A stretch of DNA of 64,000 bases from Geodermatophilus sp. YIM 151500 (GTDB lineage Bacteria; Actinomycetota; Actinomycetes; Mycobacteriales; Geodermatophilaceae): contig NZ_JAOVZT010000001.1 of NCBI RefSeq assembly GCF_025716945.1, positions 553,548-617,547 on the forward strand. Direction: 5' to 3'. The notes beneath the pieces were generated by a model. It worked only from the letters and a program-made list of their open reading frames with translations, made no database searches and was not told the DNA's origin. Of the stretch, positions 33,907 through 43,128 are shown piece by piece (positions within the stretch are counted from its first letter, which is position 1; each line of letters opens with the position of its first letter). Position numbers and translations under genes: made by a program.

Positions 33907-34314
33907 GTGCCCGTCGCCGACTCGCTCAAACGCCTGCGTGCTGCCGCCGATGACGGGCGACTCGACGAGCTGGCACGCCGGCACGGCGTCGCGCTGGTCA
34001 CCGTCTTCGGCAGCGCCGTCCGCACCCCGGAGCGCGCCCTCGATCTCGACGTCGCGGTGTCCCTTCCGGCGGGAACGCACGGGCTGCTGGAGCTGGTGGG
34101 AGAACTCGCCGACCTGACCGCCAGTGACGACGTCGACGTGCTGGTTCTCGACGGCGCCTCCCCGACGGCGCGGTTCGCCGGGCTCGTCGGCGCGGAACCG
34201 CTGCACGAGGCATCGGCCGGTCTGTTCGCCCGGACGCAGATGGCGGCGGCCCTCGAGTTCTACGAGACGGCCTGGCTGCGCGACCTGGAACTGCAGCGAC
34301 TGGCGGAGTCGTGA
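33907..34314 (+). CDS. MntA-type minimal nucleotidyltransferase antitoxin
   Basis: A 135-residue protein with the minimal nucleotidyltransferase signature: VALVTVFGSAVRTPERALDL followed by DVAV (G-S-x10-D-x-D), then a third carboxylate in DDVDVLVLDGASP. In characterised MntA/HepT pairs the MNT protein neutralises the HEPN toxin by adding AMP groups to its motif tyrosine. GTG at 33907 is used as start. The TGA overlaps the HepT GTG by 4 bp (GTGA), typical coupling. Unlike the module at 996-1851 this one carries no HTH domain and is intact. Confidence 0.9.
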   Translation: MPVADSLKRLRAAADDGRLDELARRHGVALVTVFGSAVRTPERALDLDVAVSLPAGTHGLLELVGELADLTASDDVDVLVLDGASPTARFAGLVGAEPLHEASAGLFARTQMAAALEFYETAWLRDLELQRLAES

Positions 34315-34748
34315 CACCTCGTCCCGTCGACGTCGCCTCGGTGCAGGCGAAGCTCCGCTCGCTCGACGAATTGGTCCGTGCCCTGCGCCTGGTCGGAGAG
34401 GTCGACGGCACCCGGCTGCAGGCGGACCTACTGCTCCGGCTGGCGGTGGAACGGGCCCTGACCCAGGCGGTCGACCTGGTCGTGGCGGTGTGCAGCCATG
34501 TGCTGGCCGCCGAGTCGGCCGCGGTGCCGACGACGTACCGCGACGCAGTCCGCGGCGCGGCCGAGCACGGTCTGGTCACCGCGGACCTGGCCCGGTCGCT
34601 GGTGGCCGCCGTCGGGCTGCGCAACATCTTGGTGCACGAGTACGCCCGTGCGGACCTCTCGATCGTCGCCGCGGCCGTGCCCGTGGCGCAGCGGGACCTG
34701 GCCGACTTCGTGCGGCAGGTCGCGAGCTGGGTGCAGCCCCGGATGTGA
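34311..34748 (+). CDS. HepT-type HEPN ribonuclease toxin
   Basis: A 145-residue helical protein with the complete HEPN motif: VGLRNILVHEYARADLSIVA, that is R-x4-H-x-Y. Upstream segments LLLRLAVERALTQAVDLVVA and the central helix fit HepT. The dimeric HEPN fold cleaves RNA (tRNA or mRNA) and is silenced by MntA-mediated modification of the Tyr. It directly follows mntA with overlapping start and stop codons. Compare the damaged paralogue at 996-1331, which has Arg in place of the His. Confidence 0.9.
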   Translation: MTPRPVDVASVQAKLRSLDELVRALRLVGEVDGTRLQADLLLRLAVERALTQAVDLVVAVCSHVLAAESAAVPTTYRDAVRGAAEHGLVTADLARSLVAAVGLRNILVHEYARADLSIVAAAVPVAQRDLADFVRQVASWVQPRM

Positions 34749-35196
34749 TCCGGGGGCCGGTCCAAGCCGGGTCGGGAACCCACGTGCTGTCGTGCGGCGA
34801 TCCCGGCACCCTGCCGGCCGCGACCATCGAGCCCCGCCGAGCACGGGGTCGTGCTCCGTGACCCGTCGGCCGCGTTGGACTGCCCGTGCATCTGCCATCC
34901 GCGCGTGGACGTCGGCGCGCACGGCGGCGGGAGGCAGGCGGGCTGCGGCTGCAGCGCACCCCGGAGGAGCGGCAGGCGGCGCTACGGCAGCTGTTCGCCT
35001 CGCTGATCCGACCGTCGACGGGCGCGGGTTCTACCTGCGGGAACGCACAACCTCTGCGGGTGACGACCCGGACGACGGCCCGGCCAGCGATCCGTGGGCG
35101 GCCGAGCCCCATGCACCCGCCATCGACATCGCCGACGGTGACGGCGACCGGCTGCTCGGCGACGCCCATCGGCGGACGGCTGGTCGTGCTGGGACG
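34749..35196. other. Intergenic with possible gene debris, no gene supported
   Basis: About 450 bp between HepT and the Fic gene. Short coding-looking stretches occur in different plus-strand frames (RTPEERQAALRQLFASL; DPTVDGRGFYLRERTTSAGD), perhaps a frameshifted relic, but no family is recognised and no start or ribosome-binding site stands out. Confidence 0.35.
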
Positions 35197-35871
35197 TCAG
35201 GCCAGCAGGGCAAGGCTGAGCAGGTGACCGAAGACAGCGATCGCCGGGTCGTGGTTCCCCCGGAAGTTAGGCGGCCGGCCCATCGACTCACGAGCGGCAC
35301 GGGCGTAGGCGACGTCGTCCGGCCGCGGCTTCGAGGTGATGAAGACCGGTAGCGAGTACCGCAGTGCGATGGCCGCGGCCCAGGTCCGTGCCGTCCGGCC
35401 GTTGCCGTTGGCGAAAGGATGGATTCGCACCCACTCGCCGTGCACGACCGCGGCCAACGCGACCACGTCGTGCAGGTGGTCGACCGACCGGGGTCGCTGC
35501 CCCACCGGCAACAGGTCGTCCAGGTACTGCAGCCCCGCGTGGATCTTCGGGATCAGGTCCGCGATCTCGGCGTCGACCTGTGTCGACCACACGCCGACCC
35601 GTTCGGGGAGGCCGTCCGCCAGCGGTGGACCGACCCCGACCTCGTGGTCGACCAGTTCGGGGACACGAGGATCACCGCGCAGGTGCCCCACGTAGCCGGG
35701 CACCGGCACGCGGCAGCCGGCGTAAAGCCTGCTGTGCCAGCCGAGCGCGTCAGCGAGCGTGGGCAGCGCCCGCCCTCCCGCCGCAGCCTGCAGCGACGAG
35801 ATCACGGTGGCGGCATTTCGCCCGATGAGCGGCAGGTCGCGCGGGTCGTCCTCCCAGGGCGGCCCCGGCAC
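35197..35871 (-). CDS. Fic/DOC-family protein (probable AMP-transferase toxin)
   Basis: This 224-residue protein contains the Fic core motif HPFANGNGRTAR near residues 150-161, with the catalytic His and the GNGR anion-binding loop. The acidic residue usual in the third position before GNG is Asn, a variation seen in other family members. The flap region upstream (VGHLRGDPRVPELVDHEVGV) and the final helices are typical. Fic enzymes transfer AMP or other groups to hydroxyl side chains of target proteins. No inhibitory (S/T)xxxE(G/N) helix is seen within the protein, so inhibition would have to come from the small upstream gene, whose stop lies 2 bp before this GTG start. Confidence 0.88.
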   Translation of the reverse strand: MPGPPWEDDPRDLPLIGRNAATVISSLQAAAGGRALPTLADALGWHSRLYAGCRVPVPGYVGHLRGDPRVPELVDHEVGVGPPLADGLPERVGVWSTQVDAEIADLIPKIHAGLQYLDDLLPVGQRPRSVDHLHDVVALAAVVHGEWVRIHPFANGNGRTARTWAAAIALRYSLPVFITSKPRPDDVAYARAARESMGRPPNFRGNHDPAIAVFGHLLSLALLA

Positions 35872-35873
35872 GG

Positions 35874-36263
35874 TCAGCGGTGGCCGGTGCGGAAGGCCGC
35901 CAGGACGCCGGCCTGCTCCTGGCCGGCCGGCTGCTGCGGCGCGCCGTGGGCCGGTCCACGTCCGACGTCGCTGTGCAAGGCGAACGACTGCAGCGGCTCG
36001 GGCCGCCCCTCCCCCTCGGCGAAGTCGCGCATGCTGCGCGCCACGACGTCGCCGTACGCCTCGTCGGACAACTGACCCAGGCGCGACGCTGCGGCCTGCA
36101 GGTCGGCAGCCAGCAGCCGCCCCCGCATGACCATGTCCCCCTCGATCGCGTGCTCGATCAGCTCGTTCTGGCTGACACCTTCCTGCCGTGCCACGTCCCG
36201 CACCAGCGCGCGCAATCGCGGGTTCCGCAGACGGAGGGGGAACGCGGAGGAGCGATCAGCCAC
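35874..36263 (-). CDS. Small partner of the Fic protein, probable ribbon-helix-helix antitoxin
   Basis: About 129 residues from the GTG at 36263; a TTG at 36299 would extend it by 12. The N-terminal part, FPLRLRNPRLRALVRDVARQ and GVSQNELIEHAIEGDMVMRG, has the strand-helix-helix pattern of RHH DNA-binding antitoxins, and the helical region RLLAADLQAAASRLGQLSDE follows. The C-terminal 40 residues are Gly/Pro/Gln-rich and look disordered, as toxin-binding tails often are. It is coupled to the Fic gene (2-bp gap). The classical Fic antitoxin motif SxxxE was not found, so this may be a distinct antitoxin type; the call rests on position and the RHH pattern. Confidence 0.75.
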   Translation of the reverse strand: MADRSSAFPLRLRNPRLRALVRDVARQEGVSQNELIEHAIEGDMVMRGRLLAADLQAAASRLGQLSDEAYGDVVARSMRDFAEGEGRPEPLQSFALHSDVGRGPAHGAPQQPAGQEQAGVLAAFRTGHR

Positions 36264-36444
36264 GTTCTCGATGGTCCACGCCGGACTGCGTGATGTCAAT
36301 CGCGTCCCGTGACATCAACGTCGGCGAGCGACGAGGGCCACGCGCCGAGCCGTCGATGCCCTGACACGCACGCCACTGCGGCCGGTTTCGTCGTAAGCCC
36401 TCCCTAACATCGCCGCGACACATCCCACGGGGGTCGGAGGCGGC

Positions 36445-37884
36445 ATGGAGCACGACGACGTCGCCACGCTGCGCCAGCACAGCGCCGCCTGGCGGCTGCT
36501 GCGCGCCGACTCCGCGCCGCTGGTGCTGAGCTTCCTCGACGACGTCTTCGTCGCCGGCGGCGTCCGCGGCATCGCCGCCGGCGAGCTGGTCGAGCGGCTC
36601 GACGACGTGCTCTACGCCCTCAACGAGGGCAGCGACCCGCCGCGCCATCCCCGCCCGGCGCGCGCCTACCTCGACGACTGGGCCGGCCCGCAGGCCGGCT
36701 GGCTGCGCAAGTACTACCCGGCCGGCTCCGACGAGGCCCACTTCGACGCCACCCCGGCAGCGGAGAAGGCGATCGCCTGGGTGGCCTCGCTGCGGGAGCG
36801 GAGCTTCGTCGGCACCGAGTCGCGCCTCAACACCGTCGTCGAGCTGCTCCGCCAGATGGTCTACGGCGCCGAGGCCGACCCCGACGTCCGCCTCGCCGAG
36901 CTCGAACGGCGCCGCGCCGAGATCGACGCCGAGATCGAGCGGGTGCGCGCCGGTGACGTGCCGGTGCTCGACCCCTCGGCCCAGCGCGACCGCTACCAGC
37001 AGTTCGCCGGCACCGCCCGCGAGCTGCTGGCCGACTTCCGCGAGGTGGAGGCCAACTTCCGCGCCCTCGACCGCGACCTGCGCGAGCAGATCACCACCTG
37101 GGACGGCGCGAAGGGTGGGCTGCTGGAACACGTGGTGGCCGGCCGGGCCAGCATCGCCGACTCCGACCAGGGCCGCAGCTTCCACGCCTTCTTCGACTTC
37201 CTGCTCTCCCCCGCCCGCCAGGAGGAGCTGGCCGACCTGCTCCGCAGGGTGCACGAGCTGCCCGCCCTCTCGGCCGCCGACGCGCGGCTGCGGGGCATCC
37301 ACCACGAGTGGCTGGCCGCCGGCGAGCGCACCCAGGCCACCGTCCGCACCCTCTCCGAGCAACTGCGTCGCTACCTCGACGACCGGGTCTGGCTGGAGAA
37401 CCGCCGGGTGATGGACATCCTGCGCAGCATCGAGACGCACGCCCTCGCGCTGCGCGGCGAGACGGTCGGGCTGACCTGCGAGCTCGACGCGCTGGCGCCC
37501 ACCGTCGTCCTGCCGATGGAACGCCCCCTGTACTCGCCGCCGGTCAAGGCCGTGGTCGACAGCATCGGGCTGGAGAGCGGCGACGACGACTTCGACCCGA
37601 CCGCCCTGTTCGGCCAGGTCCACGTCGACCCTGCGCCGCTGACCGCGCACGTGCGCCGCGCGCTGCTCCAGCGCCCGCAGGTCGGCCTGGCCGCGCTGGT
37701 CCGCGACCATCCGCTGGAGCAGGGCCTGGCCGAGCTGATCACCTACTTCTCCCTCGCCGACGACACCTTCGACGTCGTCTTCGACGAGGTTCCCGAGCAG
37801 GTCCGCTGGGAGGACGACGACGGGCGGGCCCGGGAGGCCACGGTCCCCCGCGTCACCTACGCCCGCCGCCAGGAGGTCCCGTGA
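36445..37884 (+). CDS. jetA: Wadjet type I component JetA (DUF3375, kleisin-like)
   Basis: The 479-residue protein matches DUF3375: VATLRQHSAAWRLLRADSAP, LVLSFLDDVFVAGGVRGIAA, LRKYYPAGSDEAHFDATPAA, EKAIAWVASLRERSFVGTES and the DQGRSFHAFFDFLLSP block. In Wadjet, an SMC-like complex that recognises and cuts small circular plasmids, JetA is the kleisin-like subunit that bridges JetC heads. It is the first gene of a four-gene operon; ATG at 36445 follows GGAGGCGG. Its stop overlaps the JetB start (GTGA). A long helical middle (RRAEIDAEIERVRAG onward) suits a kleisin. No defect was seen. Confidence 0.93.
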   Translation: MEHDDVATLRQHSAAWRLLRADSAPLVLSFLDDVFVAGGVRGIAAGELVERLDDVLYALNEGSDPPRHPRPARAYLDDWAGPQAGWLRKYYPAGSDEAHFDATPAAEKAIAWVASLRERSFVGTESRLNTVVELLRQMVYGAEADPDVRLAELERRRAEIDAEIERVRAGDVPVLDPSAQRDRYQQFAGTARELLADFREVEANFRALDRDLREQITTWDGAKGGLLEHVVAGRASIADSDQGRSFHAFFDFLLSPARQEELADLLRRVHELPALSAADARLRGIHHEWLAAGERTQATVRTLSEQLRRYLDDRVWLENRRVMDILRSIETHALALRGETVGLTCELDALAPTVVLPMERPLYSPPVKAVVDSIGLESGDDDFDPTALFGQVHVDPAPLTAHVRRALLQRPQVGLAALVRDHPLEQGLAELITYFSLADDTFDVVFDEVPEQVRWEDDDGRAREATVPRVTYARRQEVP

Positions 37885-38540
37885 CAGCACCCCCGCCCGC
37901 TCGCTCCGAGCTCGATCTCCCCCTGGTCGCCACCACGCTGATGAAGGGCGTGGTCTACCGCGACACCCACGAGCAGGTGTGGCGCCACCTGATCCCGCTG
38001 CAGGCCCAGTTGCGCGACCACATGGCCACCCTCGGCCTGGTCCCGGTCGTCGACGAGGCCGAGGGCTACGCCTTCCTCCGCCAGCGCGACGACGACGGCG
38101 CGGACGACGGGCCGGACGACGGCCCCGCCGGCGGCAGTGCCACCGGCGCGAAGATCCCCCGCCTGGTCGCCCGCCGGTCGCTGTCCTTCCCGGTCAGCCT
38201 GCTGCTGGCGCTGCTGCGACGGCGGATGGCCGAATTCGACGCCACCGACGCCGGCAGCCGCCTGGTGCTCACCCGCGAGCAGATCGTCGCGCTGATCCGG
38301 GTCTTCCTCCCCGAGCGCAGCAACAAGGCCCGGCTGGTCGACCAGGTCGACGCGCACATCGCCAAGGTCGTCGAGCTGGGCTTCCTACGCCGGGTGCCCG
38401 GTCCGGACGACGCCTTCGAGGTGCGCCGCATCCTCAAGGCCTTCGTCGACGCGCAATGGCTGGCCGACTTCGACCGGCGGCTGGCCGGCTACGCCGCCGT
38501 CCTCCGAGGCGCCCCGACCGACCCCGAGGAGGCCCCGTGA
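37881..38540 (+). CDS. jetB: Wadjet type I component JetB (DUF4194, KITE-like)
   Basis: A 219-residue DUF4194 protein: SELDLPLVATTLMKGVVYRD, THEQVWRHLIPLQAQLRDHM, SFPVSLLLALLRRRMAEFDA, LTREQIVALIRVFLPERSNK and VELGFLRRVPG with AFEVRRILKAFVDAQWLADF. These are two winged helices, as in MukE-like KITE proteins that bind the kleisin JetA. An acidic Asp/Gly-rich insert (about residues 72-92) lies between them. GTG start overlaps the JetA stop by 4 bp, and its own stop overlaps the JetC start by 4 bp. Confidence 0.93.
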   Translation: MTAPPPARSELDLPLVATTLMKGVVYRDTHEQVWRHLIPLQAQLRDHMATLGLVPVVDEAEGYAFLRQRDDDGADDGPDDGPAGGSATGAKIPRLVARRSLSFPVSLLLALLRRRMAEFDATDAGSRLVLTREQIVALIRVFLPERSNKARLVDQVDAHIAKVVELGFLRRVPGPDDAFEVRRILKAFVDAQWLADFDRRLAGYAAVLRGAPTDPEEAP

Positions 38541-41500
38541 GCCTGCAGCTGACCCTCGACCCGACGGAAGGGAGCACCGCACCCGCGGGCTACCGGCTCG
38601 ACCGGCTGGAGCTGCTCAACTGGGGCACGTTCGACCAGAAGGTGTGGACCCTGCGCGCCGACGGGGCCAACACGCTGCTCACCGGCGACATCGGCTCGGG
38701 CAAGTCCACCGTCGTCGACGCGGTCACCACCCTGCTGCTGCCGGCCCAGCGCATCTCCTACAACAAGGCCGCCGGCGCCGAGACCCGGGAGCGCAGCCTG
38801 CGTTCCTACGTGCAGGGCCACTGGCGGTCCGAGCGCAGCGAGCTGACCGGCACCACGCGCCACGTGGGCCTGCGCCCGGGGAGCACCTACAGCGTCCTGC
38901 TCGCGGTCTTCCGCAACGCCGGCTACGACAGCACGGTCACCCTCGCGCAGGTGCTGTGGCTCCGGGACGGCGACGCCGGCCAGCCCGACCGCTTCTACGT
39001 CACCTCCGACCGCGACCTGACCATCGCCGCAAACTTCGCCGACTTCGGGAGCGACCTCACCGCGCTGCGCAGGCGGCTGCGCGGCCGCTCCGGTGCGAGC
39101 GTGTTCTCCGCCTTCCCCGACTACGGCCGCGAGTACCGGCGCCGGCTGGGCATCGACTCCGAGCAGGCCCTGGAGCTGTTCCACCAGACGGTGTCGATGA
39201 AGGCGGTCAGCGACCTCAACGGCTTCGTCCGCAGCCACATGCTCGAGCCGTTCGACGCCGCCGGCTGGGTGGACCGGCTGGTCGCCCACTTCGACGACCT
39301 CACCCGTGCCCACGGGTCGGTGGTCCGCGCCCGCACCCAGCTCGAGCAGCTGCGCCCGATCCTGGCCGACGCCGACACCCACGCCCGGCTCGGCGCCGAG
39401 GTCGACGCCCTGGGTGCCCAGTGGGACGCCCTGCCCGCGTTCGTCGCCGGGCGGCAGGCGGAGCTGCTGGCCGCCCGCATCGGGCAGCTGCGCGAGGCCG
39501 TCGCCGCCGGTGACCGCGAGCTGGCCCGGCTCTCCGGCGAGCTGACCCGCCTCCGCGCCCGCGAGCAGGAGCTGGTGGTGCAGCGGGCCGGCCACGGGGG
39601 TGACCGGCTGGCCCGCATCGACGAGCTGGTCGCGAGCGAAGGCGAGCTGCAGGCCGGCCGCCGGCGGCGGGCCGACCGGTTCGCGGCGCTGCTCGCCGGC
39701 ACCGGCCTGGACCCGGTCGCCGACGAGCACGCCTTCGCCGCCCGGCGCGCCGAGATCGCCGGGGCCGCCGAACGGGTGGCGGCCGAGACGGCCGAGGCCG
39801 AGGGGCGCCGGTCGGAGCTCGACGTCGCCCTCGCCGGCCTCCGCGCGGATGCCGAGGAGCTGCGCGCCGAGCTGGCCAGCCTGCGCGGGCGGACCAGCAA
39901 CCTGCCCCGGCAGAGCCTGGACCTGCGCGCCCGGCTGGTCGCCGAGCTGGGCATCCCCGTCGCAGCGCTGCCGTTCGCCGGCGAGCTCGTCCGGGTCGCC
40001 GACGCGCACCGGCCCTGGGAGGGCGCCGCCGAACGATTGCTGCGCGGATTCGCGCTCTCCCTGCTCGTCCCCGACGAGTACTACGCGGCGGTCTCCCGCT
40101 GGATCGACGGCCGGCACCTGGGCACCCGGCTGGTCTACTACCGGGTCCCCGCCGCGCTCGCCGCTGCGCCCGAGCTGCCTCCGGCGCGCTCGTTGGCCGC
40201 CGTCCTCGAGGTCAAGGACTCCCCGTTCCGGCCGTGGCTGGAGGCCCAGCTGGCCCGCCGGGCCGGGCACGACCGCGTCGACGGCATCGAGGAGTTCCAG
40301 CGCACCCCGAAGGCGATCACCCGCGCAGGGCAGATCAAGGAGCCGGGCGGGCGGCACGAGAAGAACGACTCGACCCGCATCGACGACCGCCGCTCCTACG
40401 TCCTGGGCTGGAGCAACGAGGAGAAGGTCGACGCGCTGCTCCGCCAGGCACAGCAGCTGCAGCAGCGGCTGAACCGCCACGAGCAGGAGCGGGCGGGCGT
40501 GCAGTCGACCATCGACGGCGCCCGCGAGCGGGAGACCGGCCTGGGCCAGCTGCGGCTGTTCGACAGCTGGACCGAGCTGGACTGGGCGGCCTGCGTCACG
40601 CGGATCGCCGAGCTCACCGCCGAGCGCGAGCGGGTGCTGGCCGCCTCCGGCGAGCTGGACCGGATCGACCGGGAGCTCGCCGCACTGCGCGAGACCACCG
40701 CCGCGACCGACGACGAGCGTGCCGCCGGTCAGGAGCGCCGCGGCGCCGCCGCAGGCGCCCTCGCCGAGGCGGAGCAGCGCGCCGCGCGCGTGCAGCAACG
40801 GCTGGACGCGGCCGCCGCCGTCCCGCCCGAGGTGCTGACCGCCCTCGGCGCGCGCGCCGAGAAGCTCGCCGAGGCGCCACCCACGTCGCTGGACGACGTC
40901 GACGCCCTCGAGCAGCAGCTGTCGCGCGCCATCACCGCCGAGCGGGAACGCCGCCAGCGCAGCCAGGGGACGACCGAGACCCGGCTGGTCACCGCGATGG
41001 GCGCCTTCTGCCGCCTGCACCCGGCCGAGACGGCGGAGATGGACGCCTCGGTCGCGGCCGCCGGGGAGTTCCGCGCGCTGCACGACCGGCTGGCCGGCGA
41101 CGACCTGCCGCGCTTCGAGGCGACGTTCAAGCGGTACCTCAACGAGAACACCATCCGCGACATCGCCGGGTTCCTCGCCGAGCTCAACCGCCGGGCCGAC
41201 CTCATCCTCGAGCGGGTCGACACGATCAACGCCTCGCTGGTCGGTATCGACTACAACCCGGGCCGCTACATCCGCCTCGACGCCCAGCGCACGCCCCGCC
41301 CGGAGATCAAGGACTTCGTCCGCGACCTGCGCGCCTGCACCGACGACGCGCTCACCGACGGCGACGACCAGTATTCCGAGCAGCGGTTCAGCCAGGTCTC
41401 CCGGATCGTCGAACGGCTGCGCGGCCGGGAGGGGCACACCGACCTCGACCGGCAGTGGACCCGGCTGGTCACCGACGTGCGCAACTGGTTCGTCTTCACC

Positions 41501-41920
41501 GCCTCCGAGCGCTGGCGCGAGGACGACGGCGAGTTCGAGACCTACAGCGACTCCGGCGGCAAGTCCGGCGGGCAGAAGGAGAAGCTGGCCTACACGATCC
41601 TCGCCGCCTCGCTGGCCTACCAGTTCCGCCTCGATCCGGCGGCGGCGCGGTCGAAGAGCTTCCGCTTCGTCGTCATCGACGAGGCCTTCGGCCGCGGGTC
41701 GGACGAGTCCACCCGTTTCGCGCTCGCCCTGTTCACCCGGCTCGGGCTGCAGCTGCTCATCGTCACCCCGCTGCAGAAGATCCACGTCATCGAGCCGCAA
41801 GTGGCTGCCGTCGGCTACGTGGACAACCAGCGGGGCAACTACTCGCGGCTGCAGAGCCTCACCATCGAGGAGTACCGCGAGCAGCGCGACCTGCGGCGGG
41901 CTGCCGGCGGGGACGGCTGA
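38537..41920 (+). CDS. jetC: Wadjet type I component JetC (SMC/MukB-like ATPase)
   Basis: The 1127-residue protein is an SMC-like ATPase with a split head. Walker A is GDIGSGKST (50-58), the ABC signature SGGKSGGQKEK (1006-1016) and Walker B RFVVIDEAFGRG (Asp1048, Glu1049). Between are two long coiled-coil arms with heptad-rich stretches (for example ARIGQLREAVAAGDRELARL; RIAELTAERERVLAA) and a hinge region around residues 480-620. JetC extrudes DNA loops to sense small circles, which the JetD nuclease then cuts. GTG start overlaps the JetB stop. All motifs appear intact and the frame is uninterrupted, so the motor could be functional even though JetD is broken. Confidence 0.95.
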   Translation: MSLQLTLDPTEGSTAPAGYRLDRLELLNWGTFDQKVWTLRADGANTLLTGDIGSGKSTVVDAVTTLLLPAQRISYNKAAGAETRERSLRSYVQGHWRSERSELTGTTRHVGLRPGSTYSVLLAVFRNAGYDSTVTLAQVLWLRDGDAGQPDRFYVTSDRDLTIAANFADFGSDLTALRRRLRGRSGASVFSAFPDYGREYRRRLGIDSEQALELFHQTVSMKAVSDLNGFVRSHMLEPFDAAGWVDRLVAHFDDLTRAHGSVVRARTQLEQLRPILADADTHARLGAEVDALGAQWDALPAFVAGRQAELLAARIGQLREAVAAGDRELARLSGELTRLRAREQELVVQRAGHGGDRLARIDELVASEGELQAGRRRRADRFAALLAGTGLDPVADEHAFAARRAEIAGAAERVAAETAEAEGRRSELDVALAGLRADAEELRAELASLRGRTSNLPRQSLDLRARLVAELGIPVAALPFAGELVRVADAHRPWEGAAERLLRGFALSLLVPDEYYAAVSRWIDGRHLGTRLVYYRVPAALAAAPELPPARSLAAVLEVKDSPFRPWLEAQLARRAGHDRVDGIEEFQRTPKAITRAGQIKEPGGRHEKNDSTRIDDRRSYVLGWSNEEKVDALLRQAQQLQQRLNRHEQERAGVQSTIDGARERETGLGQLRLFDSWTELDWAACVTRIAELTAERERVLAASGELDRIDRELAALRETTAATDDERAAGQERRGAAAGALAEAEQRAARVQQRLDAAAAVPPEVLTALGARAEKLAEAPPTSLDDVDALEQQLSRAITAERERRQRSQGTTETRLVTAMGAFCRLHPAETAEMDASVAAAGEFRALHDRLAGDDLPRFEATFKRYLNENTIRDIAGFLAELNRRADLILERVDTINASLVGIDYNPGRYIRLDAQRTPRPEIKDFVRDLRACTDDALTDGDDQYSEQRFSQVSRIVERLRGREGHTDLDRQWTRLVTDVRNWFVFTASERWREDDGEFETYSDSGGKSGGQKEKLAYTILAASLAYQFRLDPAAARSKSFRFVVIDEAFGRGSDESTRFALALFTRLGLQLLIVTPLQKIHVIEPQVAAVGYVDNQRGNYSRLQSLTIEEYREQRDLRRAAGGDG

Positions 41921-41921
41921 G

Positions 41922-43128
41922 GTGGCCGGCCGCACGCGGCCCGAGTGGTCGACGTGGGCGGAGGTCCGCGACCGGCTGCGGCGGCGCTGGAACCGCGGCG
42001 ACCTGCTCGCCGACCACGCCGCCGGCGCGCCGTTCCAACCCGTCGACCTGCCCATCCGCGGGCCCGGGGCGCGGGACCTCGGGGCTCGCTTCGACGACGT
42101 CCGTGCCTGGCGGGCCGGCTGGTCGGCCGTCCCCCGCGGCGTGCGGGTGGTCGAGACGCCGGTCGGTGGCCGGCTCATCGGGGTCAACCGGCTGCCGTCG
42201 CGCGCCGTCGTCGACACCTGGGCGGACCTGTGCACGGTGCTCGGGGTGCAGCGCGACGTCGCCGCCTTCGACCGGCTGCTCGCCGCCACGACGGCTCGCG
42301 CGCCCGCGCTCGCGGAGTGGATGGTGGAGCACCCGATGCGAGCGCTGGTCGCCGCCGCCGACTGGGAGCTGCTGGTCGACACCGTCCTCTGGATCGAGCG
42401 CGAGGCCCGGCCCGGCAGCTACCTGCGCGAGATCGACGTCCCCGGCGTCGACACCAAGTTCCGAGACCCACCGCCGGCTGCTGGCCGACCTGCTCGACCG
42501 GCAGCTGCCGGCGGACCGCGTCGACGACGACCGGCCGCGCAGTGACTTCGCCGGCCGCTACGGCTTCCGCGGCCGGCCCGACTACGTCCGGGTGCGGCTG
42601 CCGCCCGGCCACGCCGGTCCGTTCACCGAGCTCGCCGTCCGGGTCGAGGAGCTGGCCGGCGCGCCGCTGGCCGCCGGCACCGTGGTGGTGGTCGAGAACG
42701 AGATCACCTACCTGGCGATGCCGCCGCGGCCGGGCACCGCCGTCCTGCTCGGCGGCGGCTACGCCGTCGGACGGCTCGCGCCGCTGCGCTGGCTCGCCGA
42801 TCGCGACGTGCACTACTGGGGTGACATCGACACCCACGGGCTGGCCATCCTCGATCGGCTCCGCGCGTCCTTCCCGCGCGTCCGCTCGCTGCTGATGGAC
42901 CGGGCCACGCTGCTCGCCCACCGCAGCCAGTGGGTGCGGGAGGGCACCCCGACCCGCGCGGCCCTGCCCCGGCTCACCGATGCCGAGGCGGAGCTGCACG
43001 CCGAGCTGGTCGGCGACGTCCACGGACCGGCGGTGCGCCTCGAGCAGGAGCGGATCCGGATCTCCGCCGTCCCCGAGCACTTCGGCAGCGACGCGGGCTC
43101 GGGCGCCGGTCGCGCGGGCCAGGGTTGA
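41922..43128 (+). pseudogene. jetD: Wadjet type I nuclease JetD, frameshifted between its DUF3322 and Toprim (DUF2220) domains
   Basis: The N-terminal half (GTG 41922 to about 42463, 180 residues) is DUF3322, the arm that binds the JetABC complex: RPEWSTWAEVRDRLRRRWNR, WIEREARPGSYLREIDVPGV, DTKF. After TKF at 42460-42463 the frame fails (RDPPPAAG and a stop at 42545). The next frame continues correctly: ETHRRLLADLLDRQ, SDFAGRYGFRGRPDYVRVRL, the Toprim residues VVVENEITYLAM and HYWGDIDTHGLAILD, then to a stop at 43128. One extra or two missing bases restore it. Toprim catalytic residues are present but out of frame; translation might restart at GTG 42592 and give a free nuclease domain. A sequencing error must be excluded. 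Confidence 0.9.

Noticed and set aside
38489..42382. Minus-strand open frame of 1297 residues across the Wadjet operon
   Set aside because: Antisense shadow of jetC and jetD with no recognisable motif; the plus strand carries Walker A, signature and Walker B motifs.
42455..42470. Programmed ribosomal frameshift in jetD
   Set aside because: No slippery heptamer or downstream pseudoknot is apparent at the break, and jetD is a single frame in the known family.
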